DNA of 23,501 nucleotides from Gryganskiella cystojenkinii (lineage: Eukaryota; Mortierellomycota; Mortierellomycetes; Mortierellales; Mortierellaceae), in contig JAAAIG010000621.1 of assembly GCA_015852425.1 (NCBI GenBank), positions 1 to 23,501 of the forward strand, read 5' to 3'. This document shows, one piece after another, positions 1-10,126 of this stretch. Position numbers and translations under genes: made by a program. The first letter of the stretch is position 1; every line of letters starts with the position of its first letter. The notes under the pieces were generated by a model. The model was not told the origin of the DNA. It saw nothing but the letters and a program-made list of their open reading frames with translations, and did no database searches.

Positions 1-1563
1 CGGTTGCTGCCGCTGCGCACGCGCTCTCCAGACCTCGTTTCTGAATTCGCCCTCCCATTTCGCAATCACGGCACAAGCGGTCATGTTACCAAGGACATTG
101 ACACTGGTTCGGGCCATGTCCATGAACGCGTCCACGGCCAAGATCAACGCCAACGGAGCTAATGGGATATTCGAGTTGTCCAGAGCGGAGGCTAGGACAA
201 TATAACTCGCGCGAGGCACGGCCGCGACCCCTTTGGAGGTCAGCATTAAAGTCAGCATGATCGCAATCTGCTCTCCGACACTCTTGTGGACCCCTGCGAC
301 CTGGGCACAAAACATGACGGCTACGGAAAGGTACAAGGTCGACCCATCCAAATTGAAAGAGTAGCCTGTCGGGATCACAAACGCGGCAATCTCTGGTGGA
401 ACTCCAAACTCGACCATGTTCTCCATGGCTTTAGGAAGTGCAGACTCGGACGAAGAGGTGGCGAACGCCATCAGGAACGGCTGAGAAACGGCTCGGAGAT
501 AATCCTTGAGAGGGAACCGTAGTATCCAAACGATCGGGAGCAAGATCAAAATCGCAAACAGGATCAGCGTAATATACAACGTCAGGACCAAGCGTCCAGC
601 GGCCTCCAACGCTTCGAGTCCGTATTCACCCACGGTTGCGGCCAAGGAGCAGGCAATACCGATCGGCGCATAGTTCATGACCAAGTCCACAATCTTGAAC
701 ATGGCATTTGACAGACTCAGATTAAAATCCAACAGGAACCGTTTCGACCGATCGTCAATCCTCGTGATCGCAACCGAAAACATGATTGCACAAAAGACCA
801 CTGCCAAGACCGCGGTGTGGTCCGAGAGCGCCAGAAAAAATGAGGTTGGGACAATGAGGTCCATCTCGGTCACCCAGGTGATCTGAGTGAAGTTCCTATC
901 CGGTTGTGGGAGTAACTTCATGTCGAACCCGCTTCCCGGGTGGACAATGTTGACCGCGATTAGGCCCAGGATCAAGGCCAAAGTGGTGACGACTTCAAAA
1001 TAGATGACGGATTTCAGGGCCAAGCGACCGACACGGATAAGGTCATTGCCGTGACCTGCGATACCCACGACCAATGTACTGAAGATCAAAGGGCCCTATT
1101 ATTTTCAAGAACCAAAAAGGGACAATCATCAACGAATGGATTAACACTTGTGCATGATCTTGCAACCACATAATACCCTGAGATCTTTATGTAAGGACAA
1201 CCGTTTCGGCATGTTGCAGATACTTACGACAATGCACTGAATCAATCGAATAAACACCGCTCCAAGGGGTCCAATCTTGACAGCAAAGTCGGGTGAGAAC
1301 TTTCCAATCAGGATGCCAACAACCAACCCGACAATGATCCAGACCGTAAGGTTGGTCCATTTCCTTAAAAACTGCCAGGTTTGGATAATGGGGGTCGATA
1401 CCGTCGTATAGGCCTCCGAGTACCTAGAGCCGAGGGTTCGTTTGCGGAGCATGATGTCATCATCTTCATCATGGGAGGAGGAGGTTTGTCGGTTGTAGTG
1501 GATAGAGCTACTTCGGGGATCCTGTTCCTTGGGCGTCTTTTTGAAGAATGCACCGACGGGCAT
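1..1563 (-). CDS. Dicarboxylate/amino acid:cation symporter (DAACS/SLC1 family), 3' end missing
   Basis: This is a plasma- or organelle-membrane secondary transporter for glutamate, aspartate or C4-dicarboxylates. Exon 1 is 1563-1228 and ends at GTAAGT; the intron is 1227-1096 (132 nt); exon 2 runs from 1095 past position 1. The joined 477 codons stay open and show family landmarks. There is a polar cytosolic N-terminus of about 65 residues, then hydrophobic helices, a serine-rich hairpin (TSSSESALP, residues 325-333), the NLDGST motif (360-365) equivalent to NMDGT, and the final DMARTSVNVLGN segment (438-449). Aligned by eye to archaeal GltPh, D438, R441, T442 and N445 match the substrate-binding Asp394, Arg397, Thr398 and Asn401. 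The cation-binding Asp405 is replaced by N449, as I recall for proton-coupled DctA/GltP relatives. Family assignment is firm; substrate and coupling ion are inferred. Perhaps a few tens of C-terminal residues lie outside the window. Confidence 0.93.
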
Positions 1564-1855
1564 GATGTATAAGGCACCGTTAAAAATATATCAAAGGGAG
1601 GAGGAGTCAAATGTGTTTGCTTTGCGAGACGGAGATAAAAGAGGAGAGCAAAACAAGAGGATCTGATTCACAAGTTTAACAAAACAAAGCAAGAGTGGAG
1701 AATACAATGCAGCGGTGGATGGAAGAGAGAGAGGGCGATTACTTTTGTAACAAAAAGTGTGTTCGTTAAGGCTCTTTTTATATTTCTCGACCTCACTTTT
1801 TGCGCCTTGTGCTATTGTTTGTTTGTGTTGCACCAACAAACCGACAAGAAAAACC

Positions 1856-1874
1856 AAAAAAAAAAAAAAAAAAC
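1856..1874. repeat. A19 homopolymer tract
   Basis: An uninterrupted run of 19 A in the intergenic space upstream of the symporter. Homopolymers of this size recur in the window (T18 at 15280-15297, A20 at 19690-19709) and are places where assembly length may be unreliable. Confidence 0.9.
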
Positions 1875-2598
1875 CTGACAGCCTGCATGCATTCAGCAAC
1901 AGAAGTTGGAGAGGAGCGCGCCGAGGCGTCAAGATCGATGGTCGAGCGTGAGGCAGTGCCTCTTTCCTTCCGGAGAATTCGCGCCCCTGGAAACAACCAT
2001 AATACCGGGCCTGATTTGTCTTTTGTCTTCCTTGTCGTAACACAAAATATCATTCTTTGGTCAAGAAAACAAGAAAAAAGGCCTCCTCTTCAAAGGCGAG
2101 GCACACGACAGGAAAGAGGTATGAGGATCGAAATCTATTTTCTGTTTCTCCTTTTGCCTACGCATTTTTGTTTGAATTAATAAGGAGTGGCAGCAATCGT
2201 CATCAGAGCACATGGCAAAAGCTTTTTCCAACCGAGAGCGAAAACAAAACCGTTTTCATTTTTTCTCAGATCAGATGACAAGGTCTACCTTGCAATTGGC
2301 CCTTTTCCCCATTTTTTTTGTTTTTTCTGTGTGAGGCTCGTGTAACAGTACATGGGCAAGGACAAAAAAGGTATGCACTGCCACATCTGCCTCTTCCCAT
2401 GCTTCTTTCAACTTACCTGTCGACCTTGACGGAAATATTCATGCAATTAAAAAGCTTGCTCCAGTCCCCAATTTTTCACGTTTCACGGAACAACAATCAG
2501 GAGTCGTAACGCGCTGTTGGTGGCGTAGAGTCGTCTCCCCATTAAGACCGCGCCGTTGAATGATGAAAATAGAAAAGCAAATATTACAAATCGTGTTT

Positions 2599-2604
2599 TT
2601 TATT
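2599..2604 (-). terminator. Possible polyadenylation signal (AATAAA) of the RRM gene
   Basis: On the minus strand AATAAA lies about 216 nt downstream of the stop codon of the four-RRM gene. It is the first canonical hexamer I noticed in its 3' region. The match is exact, but use is inferred. Confidence 0.4.
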
Positions 2605-2820
2605 CACTGCAGATGGGAACCAGGTTGAGAAAGCAGCAACGACAGAGAAGGATAAAATGCAAAGGAAGTGTCGCGCGAATGTTGTGATTTGTGTCCTGCA
2701 AAAGTCGAGTTTTCGTGCCTTTGCTTGGATGAGTTTCTGATGCGTCCATGAGGCAGGGTAAAGGTCACGAGGAGGACGCGTCTCATCTAATACAGCCCAG
2801 TTGTAGGCTCTCTTGAACCA

Positions 2821-4581
2821 CTATTGAAGATCAAACATCTCATCATCGCCAAGATCAGCACTTTCCTCAGAATGCTCCGTCTTGGCCGTGCCATCGTTGT
2901 TGTTTTGTTGGCCATTGTTGTTGTTGTTGTTGTTATTGTTGTTAGCGTTCAGGTTGGGACGGTTCATCTTAGGCGCGTTGCCGCACCGGTCCTTGCCATA
3001 GTTAACTTTGACGGACAAGTAGTCGGGGTGGCGACGGATTCCATCAATTGCCTTGACGGCCGAGAGAATGTTGGTAAAGTTGACGAATCCACAGTTCTTC
3101 TCCTTGAGCAAGTTGACCAACTCGATCTCGCCAAACTCCTGGAAATCCTGACGAAGCTTTTCCTCCGAGATCATGGCATTCAATCCACCGAGGTAGACAT
3201 TGCGGGTGGCACCGGCCTGGATAGCTTGAATGACTGGGACTGGCAGCTGATGTGAGTTCTGACCCCAACCGACCTTCAAGCGACGGTTCTTGACCATGAA
3301 TCCCAACCGGCTTGCTTGCTCCACAAACGTCTCTGCGGCAGAGGGATCCACAAACGTCACAAAGGCCATATGCTTCTGAGGAAAGTAACGAATGTTGCTG
3401 AGGATACCGCCACGGATAACGTTGCACATATCCTCACATGTTGTATCGGGAGCGATCGATCCCAGATAAACAGTTCGGTTGCGGTCTGCGAAAAGTGCCT
3501 CTGCAGGGACTGTGCTCGTGTTGACATTGCCGACGGCATGACTTGATCCTGCTCCTCCGGGGGCTGCGCCACCGCCGTTCTGACGACCTGCAAAACGATC
3601 AAAGGTTGGGTTGAAGGACACGGGCATCGAGGATCCATACTGGGGGTATGAGGGACCACCAAAGGTGAAAGCGCCACCAACTGCGCCACCTGCAGTGGCA
3701 CCGGGACCGCCGGTCTTGGCACAACGATCTTTGCCGTAGTGGACTCGACGACCGCTATAGGCCATTTCGTTGGGCAGACCTGCGACAGCCTTCATGGCGG
3801 ACATGATGCTCGCGAAGTGAATAAAGGCAATGTTCTTCTCGCGAAGGATCTTGATCGAATCCACGACACCAAACTTGGAACAATCCTCGTGTAAACTATG
3901 CTCTGTGATCGATTCGTCGACACTGCCAAGGAAGACATTTCGGGTCGCACCCTGAGCAACGGCCTGGACAACGTTTGCGGGAGGTGTCGAGGCCTTGCCC
4001 CAACCAACACGAACCTCTTGACCGTTAAGATTGGGCTTGCGGGTGAGGGCCTCTTGATGAAAGGCTGCAGCAGAGGCAGGTTCCATGAATGAGACAAAGG
4101 CACAGTTCTTATCTGGGAGCATACGGGCGTTCTCGACAAGTCCAGTTCGGATCAAGTTCAGGACCTCCTCGATAGTTGTACCTTGAGGGAGGTTACCAAT
4201 GTAGAGGGTACGGATACCGTTGGTGAGACCAGGACCTGCAGGGCCCATGGCTCCGTTGGGGGGGAACGACATCTGGAAGGGAACATTGGCATAAGGAGTA
4301 CCAAAGGCGGGGGCAGGGTAACCACCCTGGTAAGGAGGTATACCACCGTGGTCACCACCACCGAGACCAACGCCACCTCCGTATTGCGAACCGTATTGGG
4401 GACCGTTTCCGTTGGGCATCGAGTTGTAAGAGCCCATCATATTGGCGCCATAGGCTCCGTACATGTCAGCGCCATTGGCATTGCCGGCCATACCGCCGTG
4501 GGCTGCGAAGTTGTTATATCCTTGGGCGACACGAGGCTTCTTGAAGGCATCGTGGCTCTGATAATCGTTACTTCTCTTCAT
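2821..4581 (-). CDS. Four-RRM RNA-binding protein, Nrd1/Mrn1-like
   Basis: A single 586-codon exon. The N-terminal 120 residues are rich in G, N, Y and P. Four RRMs follow at about 123-196, 214-286, 369-441 and 459-533. RNP2-like strands are LYIGNL, VFLGSV, VYLGSI and VYLGGL; RNP1-like strands are NCAFVSF, NIAFIHF, HMAFVTF and NCGFVNF. RRM1 and RRM3 both end in GWG and are followed by a linker ending in GATRNV; RRM2 and RRM4 both end in YGKDRC. This pairing points to duplication of a two-RRM unit. An asparagine run (about 547-556) and an acidic tail ending EMFDLQ close the protein. The architecture fits S. pombe Nrd1 and S. cerevisiae Mrn1, which bind mRNAs and influence differentiation and stress responses. 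The start at 4581 is preceded by a very pyrimidine-rich leader. Family confidence is high; the target RNAs cannot be read from sequence. Confidence 0.9.
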   Translation of the reverse strand: MKRSNDYQSHDAFKKPRVAQGYNNFAAHGGMAGNANGADMYGAYGANMMGSYNSMPNGNGPQYGSQYGGGVGLGGGDHGGIPPYQGGYPAPAFGTPYANVPFQMSFPPNGAMGPAGPGLTNGIRTLYIGNLPQGTTIEEVLNLIRTGLVENARMLPDKNCAFVSFMEPASAAAFHQEALTRKPNLNGQEVRVGWGKASTPPANVVQAVAQGATRNVFLGSVDESITEHSLHEDCSKFGVVDSIKILREKNIAFIHFASIMSAMKAVAGLPNEMAYSGRRVHYGKDRCAKTGGPGATAGGAVGGAFTFGGPSYPQYGSSMPVSFNPTFDRFAGRQNGGGAAPGGAGSSHAVGNVNTSTVPAEALFADRNRTVYLGSIAPDTTCEDMCNVIRGGILSNIRYFPQKHMAFVTFVDPSAAETFVEQASRLGFMVKNRRLKVGWGQNSHQLPVPVIQAIQAGATRNVYLGGLNAMISEEKLRQDFQEFGEIELVNLLKEKNCGFVNFTNILSAVKAIDGIRRHPDYLSVKVNYGKDRCGNAPKMNRPNLNANNNNNNNNNNGQQNNNDGTAKTEHSEESADLGDDEMFDLQ

Positions 4582-5593
4582 CGTTATTGTTGTGGAAGAT
4601 TAAGGCGTCTTTCGGTTGAAAAGGGATGAGGGGGATAACGTGCTGAGAAAATAAAAAGGGCTATCCGCGCGACTGACTGAAAGGCGAATCTTTATCTTTT
4701 TTTTCTGGAAAAACTCAAAGGGTTGACAAGAGTTGCAACAAAGGACTAGAAAAGAATGACCCAGAAAAGGTACAGACAGAAGCAGACAGAAAGAAAAAGA
4801 GAAGGAAAAGGTTGACATGTAAATAAGAAGGACACAGACACAAAGGTACAACGGGGCGGCACGAAAAGACTGGGTCAGAAAGAAGGCTGTCTGGTCCTCG
4901 CAATGAGGACCTTTGGTGCTTGTTGATTTGCACGCACAAAACACAAAAAAAAGAGGTTTCAAAAGGTAGCGTCGACACTCTCTCTGCTCGGGGATCAGGT
5001 TCCAGTCCAAGATTGGATGGGACGTGTCAAAGAAGTGTTGAGGAGATCCATGGTCAAGGGAGATATCAATCGGGTGTACCGAAAAAAGAGCCGCAAAAAA
5101 AAAAGTCGAAGTGACAAGAGTATCAAAGGAGCAATAATAGTAATAACAATAACATACGTTTGAATCAACAAAATCAGAATCAGTGAATAAAAGGGTCGAG
5201 AAGAAATCAGGTTCAAAGGCGACTGGAGGGAAGAACCAAAAGGGCACTGAACGACGAGAATGGAGAAAAGGTAGGAATGGAATGGAGTAGAGTGGATTGA
5301 ATTGGGTGCTTGATGAAAAGAAGAGATTGGAGTGGGGATGGGTGTTGATGAAAAGAAAAGAAATTGATCGATCCCCCGTCTTCCTCCCTCGTGGACAACG
5401 GGGAAAGACCGTTAAGGGGCGCACTTGAAAAAATCGAATTTTTTTTTCTGCTGGTTCCAAGCCTTGCTTGTAAATCACATGCTACCTTTCGGCATTCATC
5501 ACCGAACTGGACATTCATACCATCAGCAAGGACAAGAAAATACTACACACCTAGTCTAGGAAAACACCAACCTCCCCTTCTCCATATTATCTC
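4582..5593. promoter_or_regulatory. Divergent intergenic region with long polypyrimidine leader for the RRM gene
   Basis: The region separates the RRM gene (-) from the 184-aa gene (+). Read on the minus strand, about 4600-5480 is strongly T/C-rich, and this leaves an 879-nt stop-free frame (4600-5478) that ends just before the RRM start codon. Its product would be dominated by F, S, L and P, so it is better read as leader or promoter composition than as a protein. I see no TATA or other site that I would name. Confidence 0.5.
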
Positions 5594-6148
5594 ATGTCTT
5601 GTGAATCCTGTACAGGTTGCTTCGAAGCAGCTCCTTGTAGCGCACCCTCCCCCTCCCTCAACGGGCACATCTCAAAGGAATACCGACACTTTCTCAAGGC
5701 TGCTCGGATATGTGGATCCATTCTCACCGCTTCATCATCAACCGACAGTCTGTCACCAGGAACCACGACAGTGGCAGAAACTGGAAATAGCAAGGCTGAA
5801 AAGGCGCAAGATCGGGAGGACCACGCTTTTAATACCATGATATCGGTCCTTGCCAACAACCAATTCACTGCCCAGACCTACCTCGCTCAATCATATAAAC
5901 AGCTCGGACCCAAGGAGTTTCTTCAGTTGGCTCGCACCTTGGCCCATCATGGATTCTGGGGTCGTTTGATCACCTGGGCCTTCTTGTTTGTCAAGGAGGA
6001 TAGTCGGAGACTTCAAGGACTACTCGAGCAACAGGACCCAAATCTGTTGCAGCAGGTCAATGATGAGGCCGAGATGTTTGAGGTTTTTAATCCTGCCGTG
6101 CACTGTCAACGAGTCCAATGGAACCCAGACTCGTTACCAAGTCCTTGA
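5594..6148 (+). CDS. Unrecognised small helical protein (184 aa)
   Basis: I do not recognise the family. The open frame has no intron and starts at an ATG after a C/T/A-rich leader. The N-terminus carries four cysteines (C3, C6, C9, C15), which could be a metal site or lipidation site. A short helical stretch about residues 24-46, a serine/threonine-rich linker, and a longer predominantly helical region about 75-165 follow. That region is amphipathic, with a hydrophobic patch around FWGRLITWAFLFV (about 125-137) that seems too short and mixed for a confident membrane helix. It resembles a helical-bundle interaction domain. AATAAA overlaps the stop codon (6148-6153). The gene lies 313 bp upstream of the Rab5 gene on the same strand. 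The reading frame looks genuine from its length and mixed composition; function is unknown. Confidence 0.6.
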   Translation: MSCESCTGCFEAAPCSAPSPSLNGHISKEYRHFLKAARICGSILTASSSTDSLSPGTTTVAETGNSKAEKAQDREDHAFNTMISVLANNQFTAQTYLAQSYKQLGPKEFLQLARTLAHHGFWGRLITWAFLFVKEDSRRLQGLLEQQDPNLLQQVNDEAEMFEVFNPAVHCQRVQWNPDSLPSP

Positions 6149-6461
6149 ATAAAAAAAACGTTGTTCTGCAAATTTTAGCCGCAAGCATCGGAGGAGATCA
6201 TATCGTGCACGTGATTAACGCATTCTGAATCACGTGGAACGTGACCCCAGAAAAGTCGAAGTTTTGAAATTTGGGTGTGTGTCTTGCCCTCTGCACCACC
6301 TGCTCACCATCTTTCATTTTCATTCCTTCATTCCACGCACTCTCCTTTCAACAAACGACAATCCAGCTGTTTCCTTCTCTCATCAAATTCTACTCTTTCC
6401 GTTACCCCGTTACCTGTCTGACACTCTCCCCCCCTCAAACGCAACTACACCAAAGTACATC
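6149..6461 (+). promoter_or_regulatory. Upstream region of the Rab5-like gene
   Basis: The 313 bp hold the 3' end of the preceding gene and the promoter and leader of the GTPase. From about 6290 to 6450 the plus strand is markedly C/T-rich, the same style of leader seen before the RRM and LARP genes. No specific factor site is claimed. Confidence 0.45.
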
Positions 6462-8602
6462 ATGTCCAATTCTCGCCAAGCATCTCAGCAGCCACAGCCC
6501 GCGGGCAAGCTCTTCCAGTTCAAACTCGTTCTTCTTGGTGCGTCTCTATCTCTCTCTCTCTCACACACTCTCTCTTTCTGTCTTGTTCTCGTTCTCTGGC
6601 AGCAGCAAAGGCAACTTTGTTCGCTTGTCATATACCTTTATAATTTTATCTGCCTTGGCATGCATGTCTCTCGCCTACCATTGACAAACAATTGGCGATT
6701 CCTTTCGCCGCAGCCTGTGTTGCTCAAACTAATACGACTTTGTCTCTTTTTCTTCTCCTTGTACTCGTAGGCGAATCCGCCGTTGGCAAGTCGAGGCAAG
6801 TGTCTATCAATCATCAATTCTATTTCTATCCGCACCTTGGAGGTTGTGGAAAAATGAACATCAGCCGTGCAAGACTTGTCGGTCATGACCAGCACGCTCT
6901 CCAAAAATGCAATTGCACCCTTTTTATGTCTCTCATTGTCATATGTACTACATTCCGTGTCTTGTGTGTTTGAAAATACTAACTAATAAGGCCTCCTTCA
7001 TACTCCGTCCCACAGTCTTGTTCTTCGTTTCGTGAAGGATCAGTTTGATGATTACAGAGAGAGTACCATTGGAGGTAGGACCAACATACCTCACGAACAA
7101 AAAAAAGAATTATGCTGTCACAATTATCCTGTGGCACTGATCAAGGAACATGACGGACAACCATGCCAATAATTTGTTGATTTTGATCTCCTTGCGCGTT
7201 TTATGTGTTCCTCTCCTTTCGTAGCCGCTTTTTTGACTCAAACTATCTGCCTCGATGATGCCACGACGGTCAAGTTTGAGATCTGGTAGGAGACCTATTG
7301 TCCGCTGCCCCGTTGTTTGACTGCTGTGCCCTTTCTCTTCTATATTCGTGAAACCTGAAGAGCTTCTAACCCTTTATTTTGTGCAAAAAACAACCACCCC
7401 TATATTTTTTTCTGTCAATGTGTGCGGCACCGCTCAATCATTGCCGAAACATAGGGACACTGCAGGACAGGAGCGATACAAGGCACGTGCGCAACATTCC
7501 CATGTTCTTTCCTTCGTTCCTTCCAAGCAACCCCTACTGTTCAGAGCAGGACATTACCCGACGATAAGAGCAGGACTGCGGGACATCCACGACGGGAAGA
7601 TTTCGTTATTCTTTGACAGGAAACTACATGCCTTGAGCCAATGACAACTTTAATGGATTGGATCAATATGTGAATTTGTCTGGGACAGCGCCGGGAGTTT
7701 ACAGCTCAGGTCAACTGAGGAAAAACGAAGTTGGGCGGTTCAACGTATCTATCAGTACCACTCTCAAACTGAAGACAGCCATCAACTGCAAACTAGACTT
7801 TGTTTGTGGATGCGACAACTTAAAAGTTGGTTTTGAAGAGAAATGGCCAAGGACTAACGATTTTACACATTTTTATTCGGATTCATGATCAACAGAGTTT
7901 GGCACCCATGTACTACCGTAATGCCAACTGCGCCGTTGTTGTCTACGATATCACCCAGAGCGTAAGGATGCGAGCTGAGAGATAGATTGTTTGATAAGTT
8001 TTCATACCATACAGACACATTTAACGTTTAACACAACCTATTATCTTCACTACACCACTTGCTCATAGTCATCATTGGATAAGGCCAAATCATGGGTCAA
8101 GGAGCTCCAGCGTCAAGCCGACCCCAACATTGTCATTGCGCTCGCCGGAAACAAGAGCGATCTTAGCGCGCGCCGTGTTATTGCGACTGAGGTTGGTTCT
8201 ACAGAAAATTTTATTCGTCCAAGCAAGAGGTCATAGCGAACGATGGAAAGAGACATGTTGATTCTTACCATTAGAACTATTCCTTGGTCTGCAAATAGGA
8301 GGCAAAGGAGTATGCTGAAGAGGCTGGTCTTTTGTTTTTTGAGACCTCGGCCAAGACGGCAGAAAACGTCAATGAGCTGTTTACGTGCATAGGTAGGTCG
8401 AGTACAAAGATTTTGTGCATGTCCGTGATTCACCTTGGCGCTTATATTTCGTATGCTGACCATCTTGCGGTTTTCTTGTCCTTGAACAGCCAAGAAGATG
8501 CCTTTGGATATGCTCGCCAACCCTCGTCCTCGCGGTGCAGGATTGAATGCTCGTGGAGTGGATTTGAACCGTGATACGAAGGAGGGTGGTTGTGCTTGTT
8601 AA
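6462..8602 (+). CDS. Rab5/Ypt5-family small GTPase (early endosome)
   Basis: Nine exons: 6462-6537, 6771-6795, 7016-7074, 7225-7285, 7455-7482, 7896-7961, 8069-8191, 8299-8392 and 8490-8602. They sum to 645 nt, coding 214 aa, the usual Rab5 length. G-motifs are complete: P-loop GESAVGKS (26-33), switch I with YRESTIGAAFLTQ (47-59), WDTAGQE (74-80), NKSD (133-136) and ETSAK (161-165). The C-terminus ends CAC, a dual geranylgeranylation site. The STIGAAF effector loop is characteristic of Rab5, so the protein should act in endosome fusion and vacuolar sorting (yeast Vps21/Ypt5). The 25-nt exon 2 encodes nearly all of the P-loop. Introns 2 and 5 must start with GC, not GT, to keep the frame; both have CTAAC branch-like sites 33-37 nt before AG. 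The exon model is joined by hand but is constrained by strong conservation. Confidence 0.95.
6546..6580 (+). repeat. TC/CA microsatellite in Rab5 intron 1
   Basis: A run of CT dinucleotides interrupted by CACACA lies just inside intron 1 of the GTPase gene. It has no coding role and is expected to vary in length between strains. Confidence 0.7.
6796..7015 (+). other. GC-AG intron (Rab5 gene, intron 2)
   Basis: Exon 2 ends TCGAG and the intron starts GCAAGT. The acceptor is CCCACAG at 7015, and a TACTAAC branch sequence sits at 6977-6983. Using the nearby GT at 6800-6801 would break the Rab frame after the P-loop, whereas the GC donor gives the conserved order G-K-S-S-L-V-L-R. The donor matches the known strong GC consensus AG/GCAAGT. 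Confidence 0.85.
7483..7895 (+). other. GC-AG intron (Rab5 gene, intron 5)
   Basis: Exon 5 ends at the AAG of the QERYK codons and the intron starts GCACGT. The acceptor is AACAG at 7895, with GACTAAC at 7852-7858. The 413-nt length is the longest intron modelled in the window. The next GT (7487-7488) would add residues and destroy the join to SLAPMYYRN, so the GC donor is the frame-consistent reading. Confidence 0.8.
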
Positions 8603-8778
8603 GCAAATGAGGAAATGATACCATGTTGTCCACGTTGTAGATCATGATCCATAAATCGAATCCTTGCCGCCGCCACCCAGATCACGTTCTTCCCCTCCCC
8701 TCTTGCCCAACACTCTGTTTTACCCACCAACAAACCAGTGCCGTTGCTCATATCTGTAATAGTCATGTTCAAAACGAT

Positions 8779-8784
8779 AATAAA
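8779..8784 (+). terminator. Possible polyadenylation signal of the Rab5-like gene
   Basis: An exact AATAAA about 177 nt after the TAA stop codon, on the coding strand, followed by A-rich sequence. Use is inferred. Confidence 0.45.
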
Positions 8785-10024
8785 AAGAAGATATAACAAA
8801 CAGCGTGCTGCGCGTGGGTCGGAGGCTGAGTAGTTCCCCTTTGTCGGATCGAGCATTTTCGATATTTTCTTTGCCTTTTCTATTTCTTTGTTCTCCATTC
8901 TCTGTTCATTGAAATTTCATCTCACGCAACATTGTCCCTTTCTTGATCCATTGAATCTTCCGCCTTGCCGTCATTTCTCCGAGTGGCATCATTCCCGCGT
9001 TGCAGTCATTCAAGGTTTGACCCCGATCTATTTTGGACTAGCTTTGTTTCCGCCACCAATTTTATTTTATTTATTTTTATTATTTTGTACTGCAGCAATT
9101 CGCGGTTTCTTTAGAGAGGTTCTCGACGTTCACGGAAAAGAAAAGAAAAGAAAGAGGGACGGGGAAAGAGTGAAAACAAGGACATCATGCAAAAGCCTAG
9201 CGGGCACGATAGGATATATTTGTATATTTGAAAAGGGAAGCTCCCACGAAACAATGGGGTGGCCTGGATGGATATGTTTACGACCTTTTACATAGACGAC
9301 GTGAGCAGTGCAAATTTGAGAAAGCATTTCAGAACCAAGATCAGGGGTCAGAAGTGAGATGGAACAGAGGCGAGGCGGGCCTTGAGTAGTGCATACAAAA
9401 GACCCGGCTAGAACAATAGGCCGGACCCTGCGGGAAGAGAATCCGTGGATGGAATGGACAGCGAGTACCTCTTTTTTCATTATTACGTTAATTGTTTTGT
9501 GGGAAGAAAGGAAAGCCATGGCTGCCATTGTCATTTCGTTTTGCCTCGCCTTGGAGTTGGGTACAAGCATGTGTTGACAATACAATGGCATTTTTTCCAG
9601 CAACTCTCTCGACTTTGATCCGTTTCTATCGGCGAGTTCTCTTTTGTTTCCTTGTTTCCGTTTTTATAGTGGGCACACCACAATACGACGAGGCAGGTGA
9701 AATATAAAAAAAAACTGGGCGATGGTTTTGTATCCTTCTGAGATAACCCCCTTTTCCCCATTTCTTGCGTTTTGTTCAACAAAGTGTCCATACCCCCCGA
9801 TCCCCGTTATTGTTTTCTGAGTTGTTGGTCCTTCTTTGAATCCTCGTTCCTTTTTTTTGATACCCCACATTGCCGAGAGTTCACATACCTGCGCGAGCAC
9901 GCCAAAACTCAGCTTTTGTCGCACAAGAGAGGGTGAGGGGAGGCGGGATTGTTTAGTTCTTACAGAAATCAATCTGTCTACTGTCCACGGGCCTTTATTC
10001 TTGGTCACTGATCCTCCTTTTCTT

Positions 10025-10048
10025 CTTTTCTTTTCTTTTCTTTTCTTT
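10025..10048 (+). repeat. CTTTT pentamer tandem repeat
   Basis: About four to five copies of a CTTTT unit in the pyrimidine block upstream of the LARP gene. A complementary AAAAG pentamer cluster occurs at about 9135-9155. Confidence 0.75.
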
Positions 10049-10079
10049 CTTTGGTCGCGTACTTCTCTTTGTTCCTTCA

Positions 10080-10126
10080 CACATACACACACACACACTC
10101 TCTCTCTCCCTCTCACACTCACTCGT
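10080..10126 (+). repeat. CA/TC compound microsatellite
   Basis: An alternating ACACAC run followed by TCTCTC and CTCACA units in the probable LARP leader. Slippage-prone and non-coding. Confidence 0.75.

Larger units (their letters stand above)
1564..2820. other. Intergenic region between two minus-strand genes
   Basis: This stretch should hold the promoter and 5' leader of the symporter (right of 1563) and the 3' UTR of the RRM gene (left of 2821). Open frames such as 1800-2180 (+) and 1591-2043 (-) cross a long A run, have lysine- or phenylalanine-rich products and no recognisable domain, so I do not call genes here. I see no tRNA or other RNA gene. Confidence 0.6.

Noticed and set aside
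1800..2180. 126-codon plus-strand open frame
   Set aside because: It runs through the A19 tract, yields a poly-lysine segment and shows no recognisable domain.
4600..5478. 292-codon open frame on the minus strand
   Set aside because: Pyrimidine-rich DNA seldom forms stop codons; the product is F/S/L/P-rich with no domain and ends just before the true RRM gene start. Treated as leader or promoter.
9130..9603. 157-codon minus-strand open frame upstream of LARP
   Set aside because: No domain, poor composition at the end (poly-F/S) and no splice partners that extend it.
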